Shown here: positions 1 through 8,660 of the stretch, one piece after another
How positions within the stretch are numbered: position 1 is the stretch's first letter
Layout of the letters: each line of letters opens with the position of its first letter
Source of the DNA: 73-13 sp035556395
Lineage (GTDB): Bacteria; Actinomycetota; Actinomycetes; Actinomycetales; Microbacteriaceae
Direction of reading: 5' to 3'
DNA length: 12,034 nucleotides
Assembly: GCA_035556395.1 (NCBI GenBank)
Contig: DATMFB010000200.1
Location: 1-12,034, forward strand
Made by a program: the position numbers and the translations under genes
Notes under the pieces: generated by a model
Told to the model about the DNA's origin: nothing
What the model saw: only the letters and a program-made list of their open reading frames with translations
Databases searched by the model: none

Positions 1-564
1 GTCGAGATCGGCGAGGTCCGCACCGGCGACCTCGCGTCGGACGGCACGCCCGTCGAGATCGAGCGCGGCATGGAGATCGGCCACGTCTTCCAGCTCGGCC
101 GCAAGTACGCGGAGGCGCTCGGGCTCAGGGTGCTCGACCGCGACGGCAAGCTCGTCACTGTCACGATGGGCTCCTACGGCATCGGCGTGACCCGCATCCT
201 CGCCGCGATCGCCGAGACCACGCACGACGACAAGGGGCTGCTCTGGCCGCGCGAGGTCGCGCCGTTCGACGTCCAGCTCGTCGTCGCGGGCAACTCGCCC
301 GAGATCGTCGAGGCGGCTGATGCGCTCGCCGCGGAGCTCGACCGTGCGGGGCTCGAGGTCCTGCTCGACGATCGCGCGGAGCGACCGGGCGTGAAGTTCG
401 GCGACGCCGAGCTCATCGGCGTGCCGACGATCGTCATCGTCGGCAAGGGCGTTGCGGACGGGGTCGTCGAGGTCTGGGACCGGCGTTCGGGGGAGCGGGT
501 GCAGGTCGCGCTCGCGGATGCGACGGCGATCGTCACCGCGGCGGTTCGCCCCGACGCCCGCTGA
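1..564 (+). CDS. proS: Prolyl-tRNA synthetase, C-terminal part (5' end outside window)
   Basis: Cytoplasmic class II aminoacyl-tRNA synthetase that charges tRNA-Pro with proline. The reading frame is open from base 1 and ends at TGA 562-564, giving 187 residues of a protein that is usually about 570-600 long. The first part shows the bacterial ProRS signature GMEIGHVFQLGRKYAEALGL, followed by class II motif 3 as MGSYGIGVTR, where the arginine contacts ATP. The remaining residues, from about LLWPREVAPFDVQLV onward, form the alpha/beta anticodon-binding domain, including DDRAERPGVKFGDAELIG. It faces the minus-strand peptidase gene, with only 18 bases between the two stop codons. I see no clear terminator there. 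Identification is secure; only the N-terminal catalytic and editing regions are missing because of the window edge. Confidence 0.96.
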   Translation, partial: VEIGEVRTGDLASDGTPVEIERGMEIGHVFQLGRKYAEALGLRVLDRDGKLVTVTMGSYGIGVTRILAAIAETTHDDKGLLWPREVAPFDVQLVVAGNSPEIVEAADALAAELDRAGLEVLLDDRAERPGVKFGDAELIGVPTIVIVGKGVADGVVEVWDRRSGERVQVALADATAIVTAAVRPDAR

Positions 565-582
565 GCAGCGCGCCTCGAACGG

Positions 583-1443
583 TCAGTCGTCCCACACCGG
601 CTGCAGCATGTCGCCGAACTCGGCGCGGATCCGCTCCCGGATCGCGGCGAGCTCCGGATAGCGCTCGAAGAACGCCATCTTCGCGGCGACCACGCTGCGC
701 GACGGGTCCGGAACGGGCTCGATGACGTACGCCATGAACGACTCGGCGATGTCCTCCGCGGCGTTCGTCGCGGCGTAGCTCGTCACGAAGTCCTCCTCGT
801 GGGCCTCGTAGAACGCCTGCGTGACGTCGTCGTCCTTGAGCGCGGCGTCCGGCGCATCGTCGCCGTAGCCGGACCAGAACTCGCGCCAGAACGCCATCAG
901 ATAGGCGTCGTCGTACCAGCACTCCTGGGACGGCGCCTCGACGGTGCACTCGCCGTCGGGCGGCATCTGCTCGAGATCGAGCGTGAGGATGTGCGCGTAC
1001 TCGTGGATGAGCGTCGTGAGCAGGTACGACATGTCCTTCGCGCCCTCGAGATTGACCGCGAGATGCCAGTACTCGGGGGACCCGGCATCCTGGGTGACCC
1101 AGGCGAGCAGGTCGCTCGAGTCGGAGGACCCGACCTGGTAGGTGAGGATGACCTCCGAGGTGAACGCGGGCGTCGCGACGCGGGTGAAGGCGTCCCAGAC
1201 CTCGGCGGCGAGGCCCTCCGCGGCGGGGTCCAGGGTGCCGTCGGCGAGCACGTCGTAGATCAGCATCGTGCCGAGATCGGCGTCCTCGGACGTCCGCGGC
1301 TCGGTCCGGCCATCGTGGGTCTGCGTCGCCGAGACGCCGATGCCGAGCCGGTCGCGGTTGGCGACGATCGCGACGGACACGAACGCGATCGCGACGGCGA
1401 GCGTCGCGACGATCGAGACGGCGATGATCCAGGCGCGGCGCAC
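583..1443 (-). CDS. Membrane-anchored putative zinc metallopeptidase, paralog A
   Basis: 286 residues from a GTG start at 1443-1441, preceded by a GGGTGG-like ribosome site. Residues 5-28 form one hydrophobic segment after MRR, so a signal anchor or uncleaved signal peptide with the bulk outside the cell is likely. The zinc site is HEYAH (H147, E148, H151). Further on, SYAATNAAEDIAESF supplies Y223 and E230. The spacing Y-x2-T-N-x2-E matches, from memory, the Y728/E735 motif of anthrax lethal factor (peptidase family M34), where these are the catalytic tyrosine and third zinc ligand. C166 and C175 form a CX8C pair, probably a disulfide. The upstream gene encodes a paralog with the same motifs, with 28 bases between them, so both are probably co-transcribed. 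Seen: the motifs and the hydrophobic segment. Inferred: zinc peptidase activity and location. The substrate is unknown, and I do not recognise a named family. Confidence 0.68.
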   Translation of the reverse strand: MRRAWIIAVSIVATLAVAIAFVSVAIVANRDRLGIGVSATQTHDGRTEPRTSEDADLGTMLIYDVLADGTLDPAAEGLAAEVWDAFTRVATPAFTSEVILTYQVGSSDSSDLLAWVTQDAGSPEYWHLAVNLEGAKDMSYLLTTLIHEYAHILTLDLEQMPPDGECTVEAPSQECWYDDAYLMAFWREFWSGYGDDAPDAALKDDDVTQAFYEAHEEDFVTSYAATNAAEDIAESFMAYVIEPVPDPSRSVVAAKMAFFERYPELAAIRERIRAEFGDMLQPVWDD

Positions 1444-1471
1444 GCCGCCACCCTACTGCGGGATCGCCGCG

Positions 1472-2371
1472 CTACCCCCGGTGCGTGTCGTCCACCGGCA
1501 GGGAGGGCGCGGGCAGCTCGGGACCGAACCAGTTGCGGATGTGCGCGCGGATCGCCACGTACTCGGGGTCGTCCCAGAAGAAGAGGATCTTCCTCGCCCA
1601 GGTGCCCGACTTCGGGCTCGGGCGATCGCGGATCACGAACTCGGCGAAGGTCTCGGCGGCGTCCTCGACGATGTTCGTCGCGGCGTAGACGGTGAGGAAG
1701 CGGTCCGTGTGCTCGAAGTACATGCGCCAGCTCTCGGCGGACGACTGCGAGTCGGGGTCGGGTGCCCGCCCGCCGTAGGGGTCCCAGAACTGCTGCTCGA
1801 AGCGCTTGAGCGTCGAGTCGGCGAGCAGGCAGCCCTCCTGCAGCCGGGTCGTCCGGCACCTGGTGGCCGAGCTGTCGAGCTGGTCGTCGTCGAGCGTCAG
1901 CAAGTGGGCGTACTCGTGGACGAGCGTCCGGAGGGTCTCGCCGCGCTCGAGCTCGTGAGCGGCGTTGACGGTGAGCGTCCAGCGCAGCGGGCGCACCGAC
2001 GCGCGCTCGACCCCGGCGTCGGCGGGGTCGCCGGGCTTGCTCGCCACCTGGAACGCGGACATCCGCTCGGCGGCGAACCCGGGCGTCACCATCCGCGTGA
2101 AGGCGGACCAGATGTCGGCCATGACGCCCTCCGGGACGGGGAAGAGCGTCCCGTCGTCGATGACCGGGTAGATCGCGATCCGCCCCCAGCGATCGTCGCG
2201 GCCGTGGTACGGGACGGTCGCCGCGGACGCTCGCGTCGCGGCCGCATTGAACGCGGCGATGTCCTCCTGGTCGCGGTGCTCGCTGTTGAAGAGCGCAAGG
2301 CCCATCGCGACGGCCCCTACGAGGGTTGCCGCCGTGAGGACTTCTACCATCGCGCCACCAGGCCGATGCAT
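1472..2371 (-). CDS. Membrane-anchored putative zinc metallopeptidase, paralog B
   Basis: The frame is open from 2440, but those extra codons would run back toward nusA. I prefer the ATG at 2371 (299 residues), because it puts HR before a hydrophobic stretch (about residues 8-28). The ATG at 2350 is also possible, since it has a GGTGG site like the one before paralog A. Counting from 2371, the zinc motif HEYAH is H152/E153/H156, CX8C is C172/C181, and VYAATNIVEDAAETF gives Y229 and E236. The aligned anchors with paralog A are TL(I/V)HEYAH(I/L)LTLD, the cysteine pair at identical spacing, YAATN-x2-ED-x-AE-x-F, and a C-terminal FF-x3-PE-x2-AIR block. This is a diverged tandem duplication. B is the upstream gene of the pair and reads away from nusA. 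The stop is TAG. Function beyond probable extracytoplasmic zinc peptidase is unknown; the exact start is uncertain. Confidence 0.65.
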   Translation of the reverse strand: MHRPGGAMVEVLTAATLVGAVAMGLALFNSEHRDQEDIAAFNAAATRASAATVPYHGRDDRWGRIAIYPVIDDGTLFPVPEGVMADIWSAFTRMVTPGFAAERMSAFQVASKPGDPADAGVERASVRPLRWTLTVNAAHELERGETLRTLVHEYAHLLTLDDDQLDSSATRCRTTRLQEGCLLADSTLKRFEQQFWDPYGGRAPDPDSQSSAESWRMYFEHTDRFLTVYAATNIVEDAAETFAEFVIRDRPSPKSGTWARKILFFWDDPEYVAIRAHIRNWFGPELPAPSLPVDDTHRG

Positions 2372-2424
2372 GACCTCATGGTAGGACGCCGAGACCCGCA
2401 GGGCACGTCCCGGGGCGAATCGGC

Positions 2425-2469
2425 TACCCTGGATGGCCAACGCAACTGAAGATCATCAACTGAAGAGGG
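2425..2469 (+). promoter_or_regulatory. Candidate nusA promoter -10 and ribosome binding site
   Basis: The 106 bases between paralog B and nusA must carry the start signals of both divergent units. On the plus strand TACCCT at 2425-2430 fits the actinobacterial -10 pattern TANNNT; no convincing -35 lies 16-18 bases upstream. The nusA ribosome site is GAGGG at 2465-2469, 8 bases before ATG 2478. A 10-base direct repeat, CAACTGAAGA, occurs at 2443-2452 and 2457-2466, in the presumed leader and running into the ribosome site. I find no clear promoter for the minus-strand gene. Confidence 0.3.
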
Positions 2470-2477
2470 ACACGGCC

Positions 2478-3482
2478 ATGGACATCGACATCCGCAATCT
2501 GCGCGACGTCGCGGTGGAGCGGGAGATCCCGCTCGAGGAGCTGGTCTCGATCGTCGAGCAGGCGATTCTGATGGCGTATCTGCGCCACACCGGACTGCTC
2601 GACCACAAGTCGGGCTCGCACGAGGGCAAGGCCCGCGTCGAGCTCGATCGCAAGTCCGGGCACGTCCACATCTACGTCCCGGAGACCGATGAGGATGGCG
2701 AGGTCATCGGCGAGACGGAGGACGAGCCGGAGGACTTCGGCCGGATCGCGGCCGCTGCGGCGAAGCAGGTCATCGTCCAGCGCATGCGCGACATCGGCGA
2801 TGAGAAGGTCCTCGGCGAGTTCAAGGGCCGCGAGGGCGACATCGTCGCCGGGGTCATCCAGCAGGGCCCGAACCCGCGGATGATCCATGTCGATCTCGGC
2901 GGCAAGGTCGAGGGGATCCTGCCGCCCGAGGAGCAGGTCCCGACCGAGGACTACGCGCACGGCTCGCGCATCAGGGCCTTCGTCACGAGCGTCACCCGCG
3001 GACCGAAGGGACCGTCGATCACGCTCTCCCGCACCCACCCCGGGCTCGTCCGCAAGCTCTTCGCGCTCGAGGTCCCGGAGATCGCGCAGGGCCTGGTCGA
3101 GATCGTCTCGGTCGCGCGCGAGGCCGGCCACCGGACGAAGATCGCGGTCCGACCGACCGAGCCGGGCGTCAACGCCAAGGGCGCCTGCATCGGGGAGCTC
3201 GGCGCTCGCGTTCGCGCCGTCACGGCCGAGCTCGCCGGCGAGAAGATCGACATCGTCGACTGGTCGGAGGAGCTGCCGACGTTCGTCGCGAGCGCGCTGA
3301 GCCCCGCGAAGGTCACCGAGGCCTTCGTCATCGACGCGACGACGAAGGCGGTCCGTGCGCTGGTGCCCGATTACCAGCTCTCGCTCGCGATCGGCAAGGA
3401 GGGCCAGAACGCCCGTCTCGCCGCGAAGCTCACGGGCGCGAAGATCGACATCCAGCCCGATAGCGTCATGGACGAGGGCTGA
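2478..3482 (+). CDS. nusA: Transcription termination/antitermination factor NusA
   Basis: NusA binds RNA polymerase and nascent RNA in the cytoplasm and tunes pausing, termination and antitermination. The start is ATG 2478, chosen over an in-frame ATG 45 bases earlier. It has GAGGG 8 bases upstream and gives the usual N-terminus MDID followed by an REIPLEELV helix. It is 334 residues, normal for an actinobacterial NusA lacking the C-terminal acidic repeats. Domains: RNA polymerase-binding N-terminal domain about 1-115; S1 about 118-185 (GDIVAGVIQQG to ITLSRTHPG); KH1 about 205-265, with its GxxG loop as GELG (239-242); KH2 about 280-330, with IGKEGQNARLAAK. It heads the nusA-ylxR-infB-rbfA operon. 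The usual partner rimP is not upstream. The preceding genes run the opposite way, so nusA must have its own promoter. Confidence 0.97.
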   Translation: MDIDIRNLRDVAVEREIPLEELVSIVEQAILMAYLRHTGLLDHKSGSHEGKARVELDRKSGHVHIYVPETDEDGEVIGETEDEPEDFGRIAAAAAKQVIVQRMRDIGDEKVLGEFKGREGDIVAGVIQQGPNPRMIHVDLGGKVEGILPPEEQVPTEDYAHGSRIRAFVTSVTRGPKGPSITLSRTHPGLVRKLFALEVPEIAQGLVEIVSVAREAGHRTKIAVRPTEPGVNAKGACIGELGARVRAVTAELAGEKIDIVDWSEELPTFVASALSPAKVTEAFVIDATTKAVRALVPDYQLSLAIGKEGQNARLAAKLTGAKIDIQPDSVMDEG

Positions 3483-3521
3483 CGGTCTTCATGTCATGGA
3501 GTTCTGACCCGGGGGCGTAGA

Positions 3522-3791
3522 ATGGAACCCGCGAGGACGTGCATCGGGTGCCGTCAGCGCGGCACCAGGGCGGCCATGCTGCGTCTGGTGGCGCGAGACG
3601 GAGCCATCGTCCCGGACCAGAACGCGATCCTGCCAGGCAGGGGAGCGTGGGTCCATCGGGACCGCGATTGCGTCGAGGCCGCCATTCGGCGCCACGCCTT
3701 CAAACGGGCGTTCAAGACGAATGGGGAACTCGATGCGAGCGCCCTCGCAGGGCTATGGATCGAATCCGATCCTTTCGACAGAACAGGCTGA
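3522..3791 (+). CDS. ylxR: YlxR-family (DUF448) RNA-binding protein
   Basis: 89 residues. The signatures are R-T-C-I-G-C-R near the N-terminus (C7 and C10), L-R-L-V at about 21-24, and LPGRGAWVH, followed by a cysteine and an arginine/lysine-rich helix (RRHAFKRAFK). These are the hallmarks of the YlxR/DUF448 fold, a small basic protein encoded between nusA and infB in many bacteria. Family members have been linked to nucleic-acid binding and to RNase P; the role here is inferred from family and context. The start is ATG 3522, with G-rich GGGGG at 3511-3515 as a weak ribosome site. It lies 39 bases after the nusA stop, consistent with co-transcription. The last 12 or so residues look unconserved. 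Confidence 0.92.
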   Translation: MEPARTCIGCRQRGTRAAMLRLVARDGAIVPDQNAILPGRGAWVHRDRDCVEAAIRRHAFKRAFKTNGELDASALAGLWIESDPFDRTG

Positions 3792-3894
3792 CCCACCCAT
3801 GGACAACTGATGAGCGGCTCAAAGTGAGGCTCTTCAACTAAGGCTTGCCCTTGCAGTTCGACTGCTCGGTGCCGGCCACCGAACAGGAGAAATT
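3792..3894 (+). promoter_or_regulatory. Structured leader between ylxR and infB
   Basis: This 103-base gap holds no gene but is organised. Two micro-ORFs overlap at a TGATG: ATG 3799 encodes MDN and stops at 3808-3810, and ATG 3810 encodes MSGSK and stops at 3825-3827. Two perfect small stem-loops follow. One has arms GCAGT 3853-3857 and ACTGC 3861-3865; the other has arms TCGGTG 3866-3871 and CACCGA 3877-3882. The infB ribosome site AGGAGA (3885-3890) begins three bases after the second stem and lies 4 bases before the GTG start. A role in controlling infB translation is inferred only. Confidence 0.4.
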
Positions 3895-6609
<2,715 letters not shown>

Positions 6610-6614
6610 TGACC

Positions 6615-6681
6615 CTTCGACTCGCTGCGCTCGCTCAGGGACCGGTTGTCGCTCTCTGAGCGAGCCGCAGGCGAGTCGAAG
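6615..6681 (+). repeat. Long imperfect hairpin / intergenic palindrome between infB and rbfA
   Basis: Left arm 6615-6638 and right arm 6656-6681 are reverse complements: 11 bp (CTTCGACTCGC) plus 9 bp (CTCGCTCAG), separated by a 4-base versus 6-base internal segment. The 17-base loop is 6639-6655. The palindrome fills most of the 87-base gap, and its stem ends four bases before the rbfA ribosome site AGGAGA (6686-6691). The core wording (CTTCGACTCGCTGCGCTCGC, CTCAGGGACCGG) recalls dispersed palindromic repeats I associate with Microbacteriaceae intergenic regions; that link is from memory. It may be transcribed as a stem-loop that protects or separates the two messages. Confidence 0.75.
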
Positions 6682-6696
6682 AGGCAGGAGAAGAAC

Positions 6697-7143
6697 ATGG
6701 CCAACCCAGAACGCGTCGCCAAGATGGCGGACCGGATCCGCGAGATCGTGGCGCGCAGGCTCGAGAAGGGCCTGCGCGACCCACGGCTCGGGTTCGTGAC
6801 GATCACCGACGTCAAGGTGACCGGCGACCTGCAGCACGCCTCGGTGTTCTACACCGTGTACGGCACGGAGGAGGAGCGGAAGGACTCGGCCGCCGCGCTC
6901 AAGTCGGCGACCGGCCTGCTGCGCACCGAGGTCGGGCGGCAGCTGTCCGTCCGACTGACCCCGTCGCTCGAGTTCATCCCCGATGCGATCCCGGAGAACG
7001 CCGCCGCGATCGAGTCGGCGCTCGCCGAGGCGGCCAAGCGCGACGCCGAGGTCGAGGCGCTCGCCGCGAACGCCGAGTACGCGGGCGACCCCGACCCCTA
7101 CGTCAAGCCGCGCGAGGTCGACGAGGACGAGTCCGAGGACTGA
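6697..7143 (+). CDS. rbfA: 30S ribosome-binding factor RbfA
   Basis: Small KH-fold protein that binds immature 30S subunits and helps process and fold the 5' end of 16S rRNA. It is 148 residues from ATG 6697, chosen over an in-frame ATG 51 bases earlier. The earlier start would put the hairpin repeat into the protein, whereas ATG 6697 has AGGAGA 5 bases upstream and gives MANPERVAKMADRIREIV, the normal N-terminus. Visible family features: RDPRLGFVTITDVKVTGDLQ, the strand HASVFYTVYG, the helix segment SATGLLRTEVGRQL, and LTPSLEFIPD. The last 20 or so residues are acidic and probably disordered. It ends one base from the convergent exporter stop codon. The truB gene that often follows rbfA is not present here. 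Confidence 0.96.
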   Translation: MANPERVAKMADRIREIVARRLEKGLRDPRLGFVTITDVKVTGDLQHASVFYTVYGTEEERKDSAAALKSATGLLRTEVGRQLSVRLTPSLEFIPDAIPENAAAIESALAEAAKRDAEVEALAANAEYAGDPDPYVKPREVDEDESED

Positions 7144-7144
7144 C

Positions 7145-8575
7145 TCAGTCGCGGACCCGGGTCGCGAAGCGCCCCGAGCGGCCGGCCGGCAGGAGTGCCG
7201 CGAGCGCGGTGCTCACCGCGAGGACCGCCGCGCCGACGAGGATCGCGGGGCGCGCCGCGTCGACGTAGCCGGTCGGCGAGAGCACTCCGCCCGCGCCCGT
7301 GAAGACCGCGGTGAGCACCGCGATGCCGAGGGCGACGCCGATCTCGCGGACCGTCGAGTTCGTGCCGGACGCCTTCGCGGTGTCCTGCTGCGTGATGTTC
7401 GCCAGGACGGCGGTCGACGACGGTGCGAAGGTGAGGCCCATGCCGATGCCCGCCGCGATGAACGCCGGCAGCATCTCCCCGTAGGACGTGTCCGCCCGCG
7501 TGATGATCGCGAGCCAGACGAGGCCGAGGGTCTGGAGCGCGAGTCCTGACACGAGCAGTGCGCGGGTCCCGACCCGCGGCGCGAAGACCCCCGCGAGTGG
7601 CGCGACGATCATGGGGGCCATCGTCCACGGCGTGGTCATGATCGCCGCCTCGAGCGGCGACTTGAACTGCACGATCTGCAGGTACTGGATGAGGATGAAG
7701 ACCGCGCCGAACATCCCGAAGCTGAAGCCGAAGCCCACGGCGTTCGCGATCGAGAAGCTGCGATCGCGGAAGAGCCGCAGCGGCAGCAGGGGCGTGGGCG
7801 TCCGGCGCTCCCAGAGGAGGAAGGCGGCGATCAGGACGGCGCCGACGACGAGGGAGCCGGTGACCTCGAGCGAGCCCCAGCCAGCGTCGTTGCCGCGCAC
7901 GATGCCGTAGACGACCGCGAGGACGCCGAGGCCCGACAGCAGCAGGCCGAGGAAGTCGAGGCGGACGCGCTTCCCGAAGCTGTTGCGGAGCGCGCCGAGC
8001 ACGAAGGGGAGTGCGAGGAGGGCGACGGGCACGTTGATCCAGAAGATCGCCTGCCAGTTCCAGCCCTCGATGACGGCGCCGCCGACGAGCGGGCCCGCCG
8101 CGACGCCGAGGCCGGCGATGCCGCCCCAGATGCCGATCGCGAGCGGGCGGCGGCGCTCGGGGACGCCGTCGCTCAGCAGCGCCAGTGAGAGCGGCATGAT
8201 GCCGGCGCCGCCGAGGCCTTGGATGGCTCTCGCGATGATGAGCTGGGTCGGGTCGGTGCTGAGCGCCGCGCCGATCGAGGCGAGCGTGAAGACGCCGATG
8301 CCGACCAGGAACACGGTGCGGCGGCCGAAGCGGTCGCCGAGCGCGACCGCCATCAGGATGAACGAGGCGAACGCGAGCGTGTACGCGTTGATGAACCACT
8401 GGAGCTCTTCGATCGAGGCGCCGAGCTCTTGGCGCAGCACCGGGAGCGCGTTCGTCATGACGAGGTTGTCGAGCGTCGCCATGAACATCGGCAGCCCGGT
8501 CGCGATGAGGACGAGGGCGATGTGGCGGCGCCCAGCGGTCGGCGCGGGTGCCGTGGCGGGGAGGGTGGCGGTCAC
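7145..8575 (-). CDS. DHA2-type MFS multidrug efflux transporter
   Basis: 476-residue inner-membrane protein, probably 14 transmembrane helices, of the EmrB/QacA-like drug:H+ antiporter group. Motifs in order: LDNLVMTNALP (35-45, the helix-1 motif of DHA2 proteins), motif A GDRFGRR (80-86), motif B RAIQGLGGA (116-124), and the antiporter motif C GGIAGLGVAAGPLVGG (151-166, less than the full repeat). It starts with GTG 8575-8573, and AGGAG lies 7 bases upstream at 8587-8583 on the complement. It is divergent from a TetR regulator and shares an 85-base control region with it, the classic arrangement for an inducible efflux pump. Substrate is not predictable from the sequence. Compared with the usual LDxTVVNVALP helix-1 motif, this copy has N-L-V-M-T, so specificity may differ. 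It converges on rbfA with one base between stops. Confidence 0.9.
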   Translation of the reverse strand: MTATLPATAPAPTAGRRHIALVLIATGLPMFMATLDNLVMTNALPVLRQELGASIEELQWFINAYTLAFASFILMAVALGDRFGRRTVFLVGIGVFTLASIGAALSTDPTQLIIARAIQGLGGAGIMPLSLALLSDGVPERRRPLAIGIWGGIAGLGVAAGPLVGGAVIEGWNWQAIFWINVPVALLALPFVLGALRNSFGKRVRLDFLGLLLSGLGVLAVVYGIVRGNDAGWGSLEVTGSLVVGAVLIAAFLLWERRTPTPLLPLRLFRDRSFSIANAVGFGFSFGMFGAVFILIQYLQIVQFKSPLEAAIMTTPWTMAPMIVAPLAGVFAPRVGTRALLVSGLALQTLGLVWLAIITRADTSYGEMLPAFIAAGIGMGLTFAPSSTAVLANITQQDTAKASGTNSTVREIGVALGIAVLTAVFTGAGGVLSPTGYVDAARPAILVGAAVLAVSTALAALLPAGRSGRFATRVRD

Positions 8576-8609
8576 GCAGGGACTCCTGTGATCGATGATC
8601 GGCAGCTAA

Positions 8610-8625
8610 GTAATCGAATGATTAC
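8610..8625. promoter_or_regulatory. Dyad operator 1 for the TetR regulator
   Basis: GTAATC-GAAT-GATTAC is a perfect 6-bp inverted repeat with a 4-base spacer in an AT-rich patch, unlike the surrounding GC-rich DNA. It covers the expected transcription start (about 8623) of the exporter promoter. Together with operator 2 it forms a direct repeat 27 bp apart. Binding by the adjacent TetR protein is inferred. Confidence 0.6.
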
Positions 8626-8629
8626 CGAG

Positions 8630-8659
8630 AAGATAAGTTATCGACTGATACCATGTCAA
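8630..8659 (-). promoter_or_regulatory. Exporter promoter (-35 TTGACA, -10 TATCTT)
   Basis: On the minus strand TTGACA (8659-8654) is a perfect -35. It is followed by an 18-base spacer and TATCTT (8635-8630) as a -10. The predicted start, about 8623, leaves a leader of roughly 48 bases with the AGGAG ribosome site. The spacer contains operator 2. Confidence 0.6.
8637..8652. promoter_or_regulatory. Dyad operator 2 for the TetR regulator
   Basis: GTTATC-GACT-GATACC matches operator 1 in layout (6-4-6), with arms pairing at 5 of 6 positions. It lies wholly within the -35/-10 spacer of the exporter promoter and ends 8 bases before the tetR-family ATG. A repressor here could block both directions. 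Confidence 0.55.
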
Positions 8660-8660
8660 G

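Noticed and set aside
799..2449. Plus-strand open frames opposite the peptidase genes, checked as possible rimP
   Set aside because: No RimP-like sequence pattern; repetitive Val/Arg/Gly/Glu composition typical of antisense frames.
3518..3523. TAGAAT overlapping the ylxR start as a -10 box
   Set aside because: It would start transcription inside ylxR and has no -35; nusA read-through explains expression.
6646..6696. Upstream ATG extension of rbfA
   Set aside because: The added residues are encoded by the hairpin repeat, and the ribosome site fits ATG 6697.
7151..7166. Palindrome GACCCGGGTC between rbfA and the exporter as a terminator
   Set aside because: It has no loop and no T-tract and lies inside exporter codons; chance palindromes are common in such GC-rich DNA.
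7098..8399. 433-residue minus-strand frame overlapping the exporter
   Set aside because: Arg/Pro/His-rich shadow of the exporter, which has full MFS motifs in its own frame.
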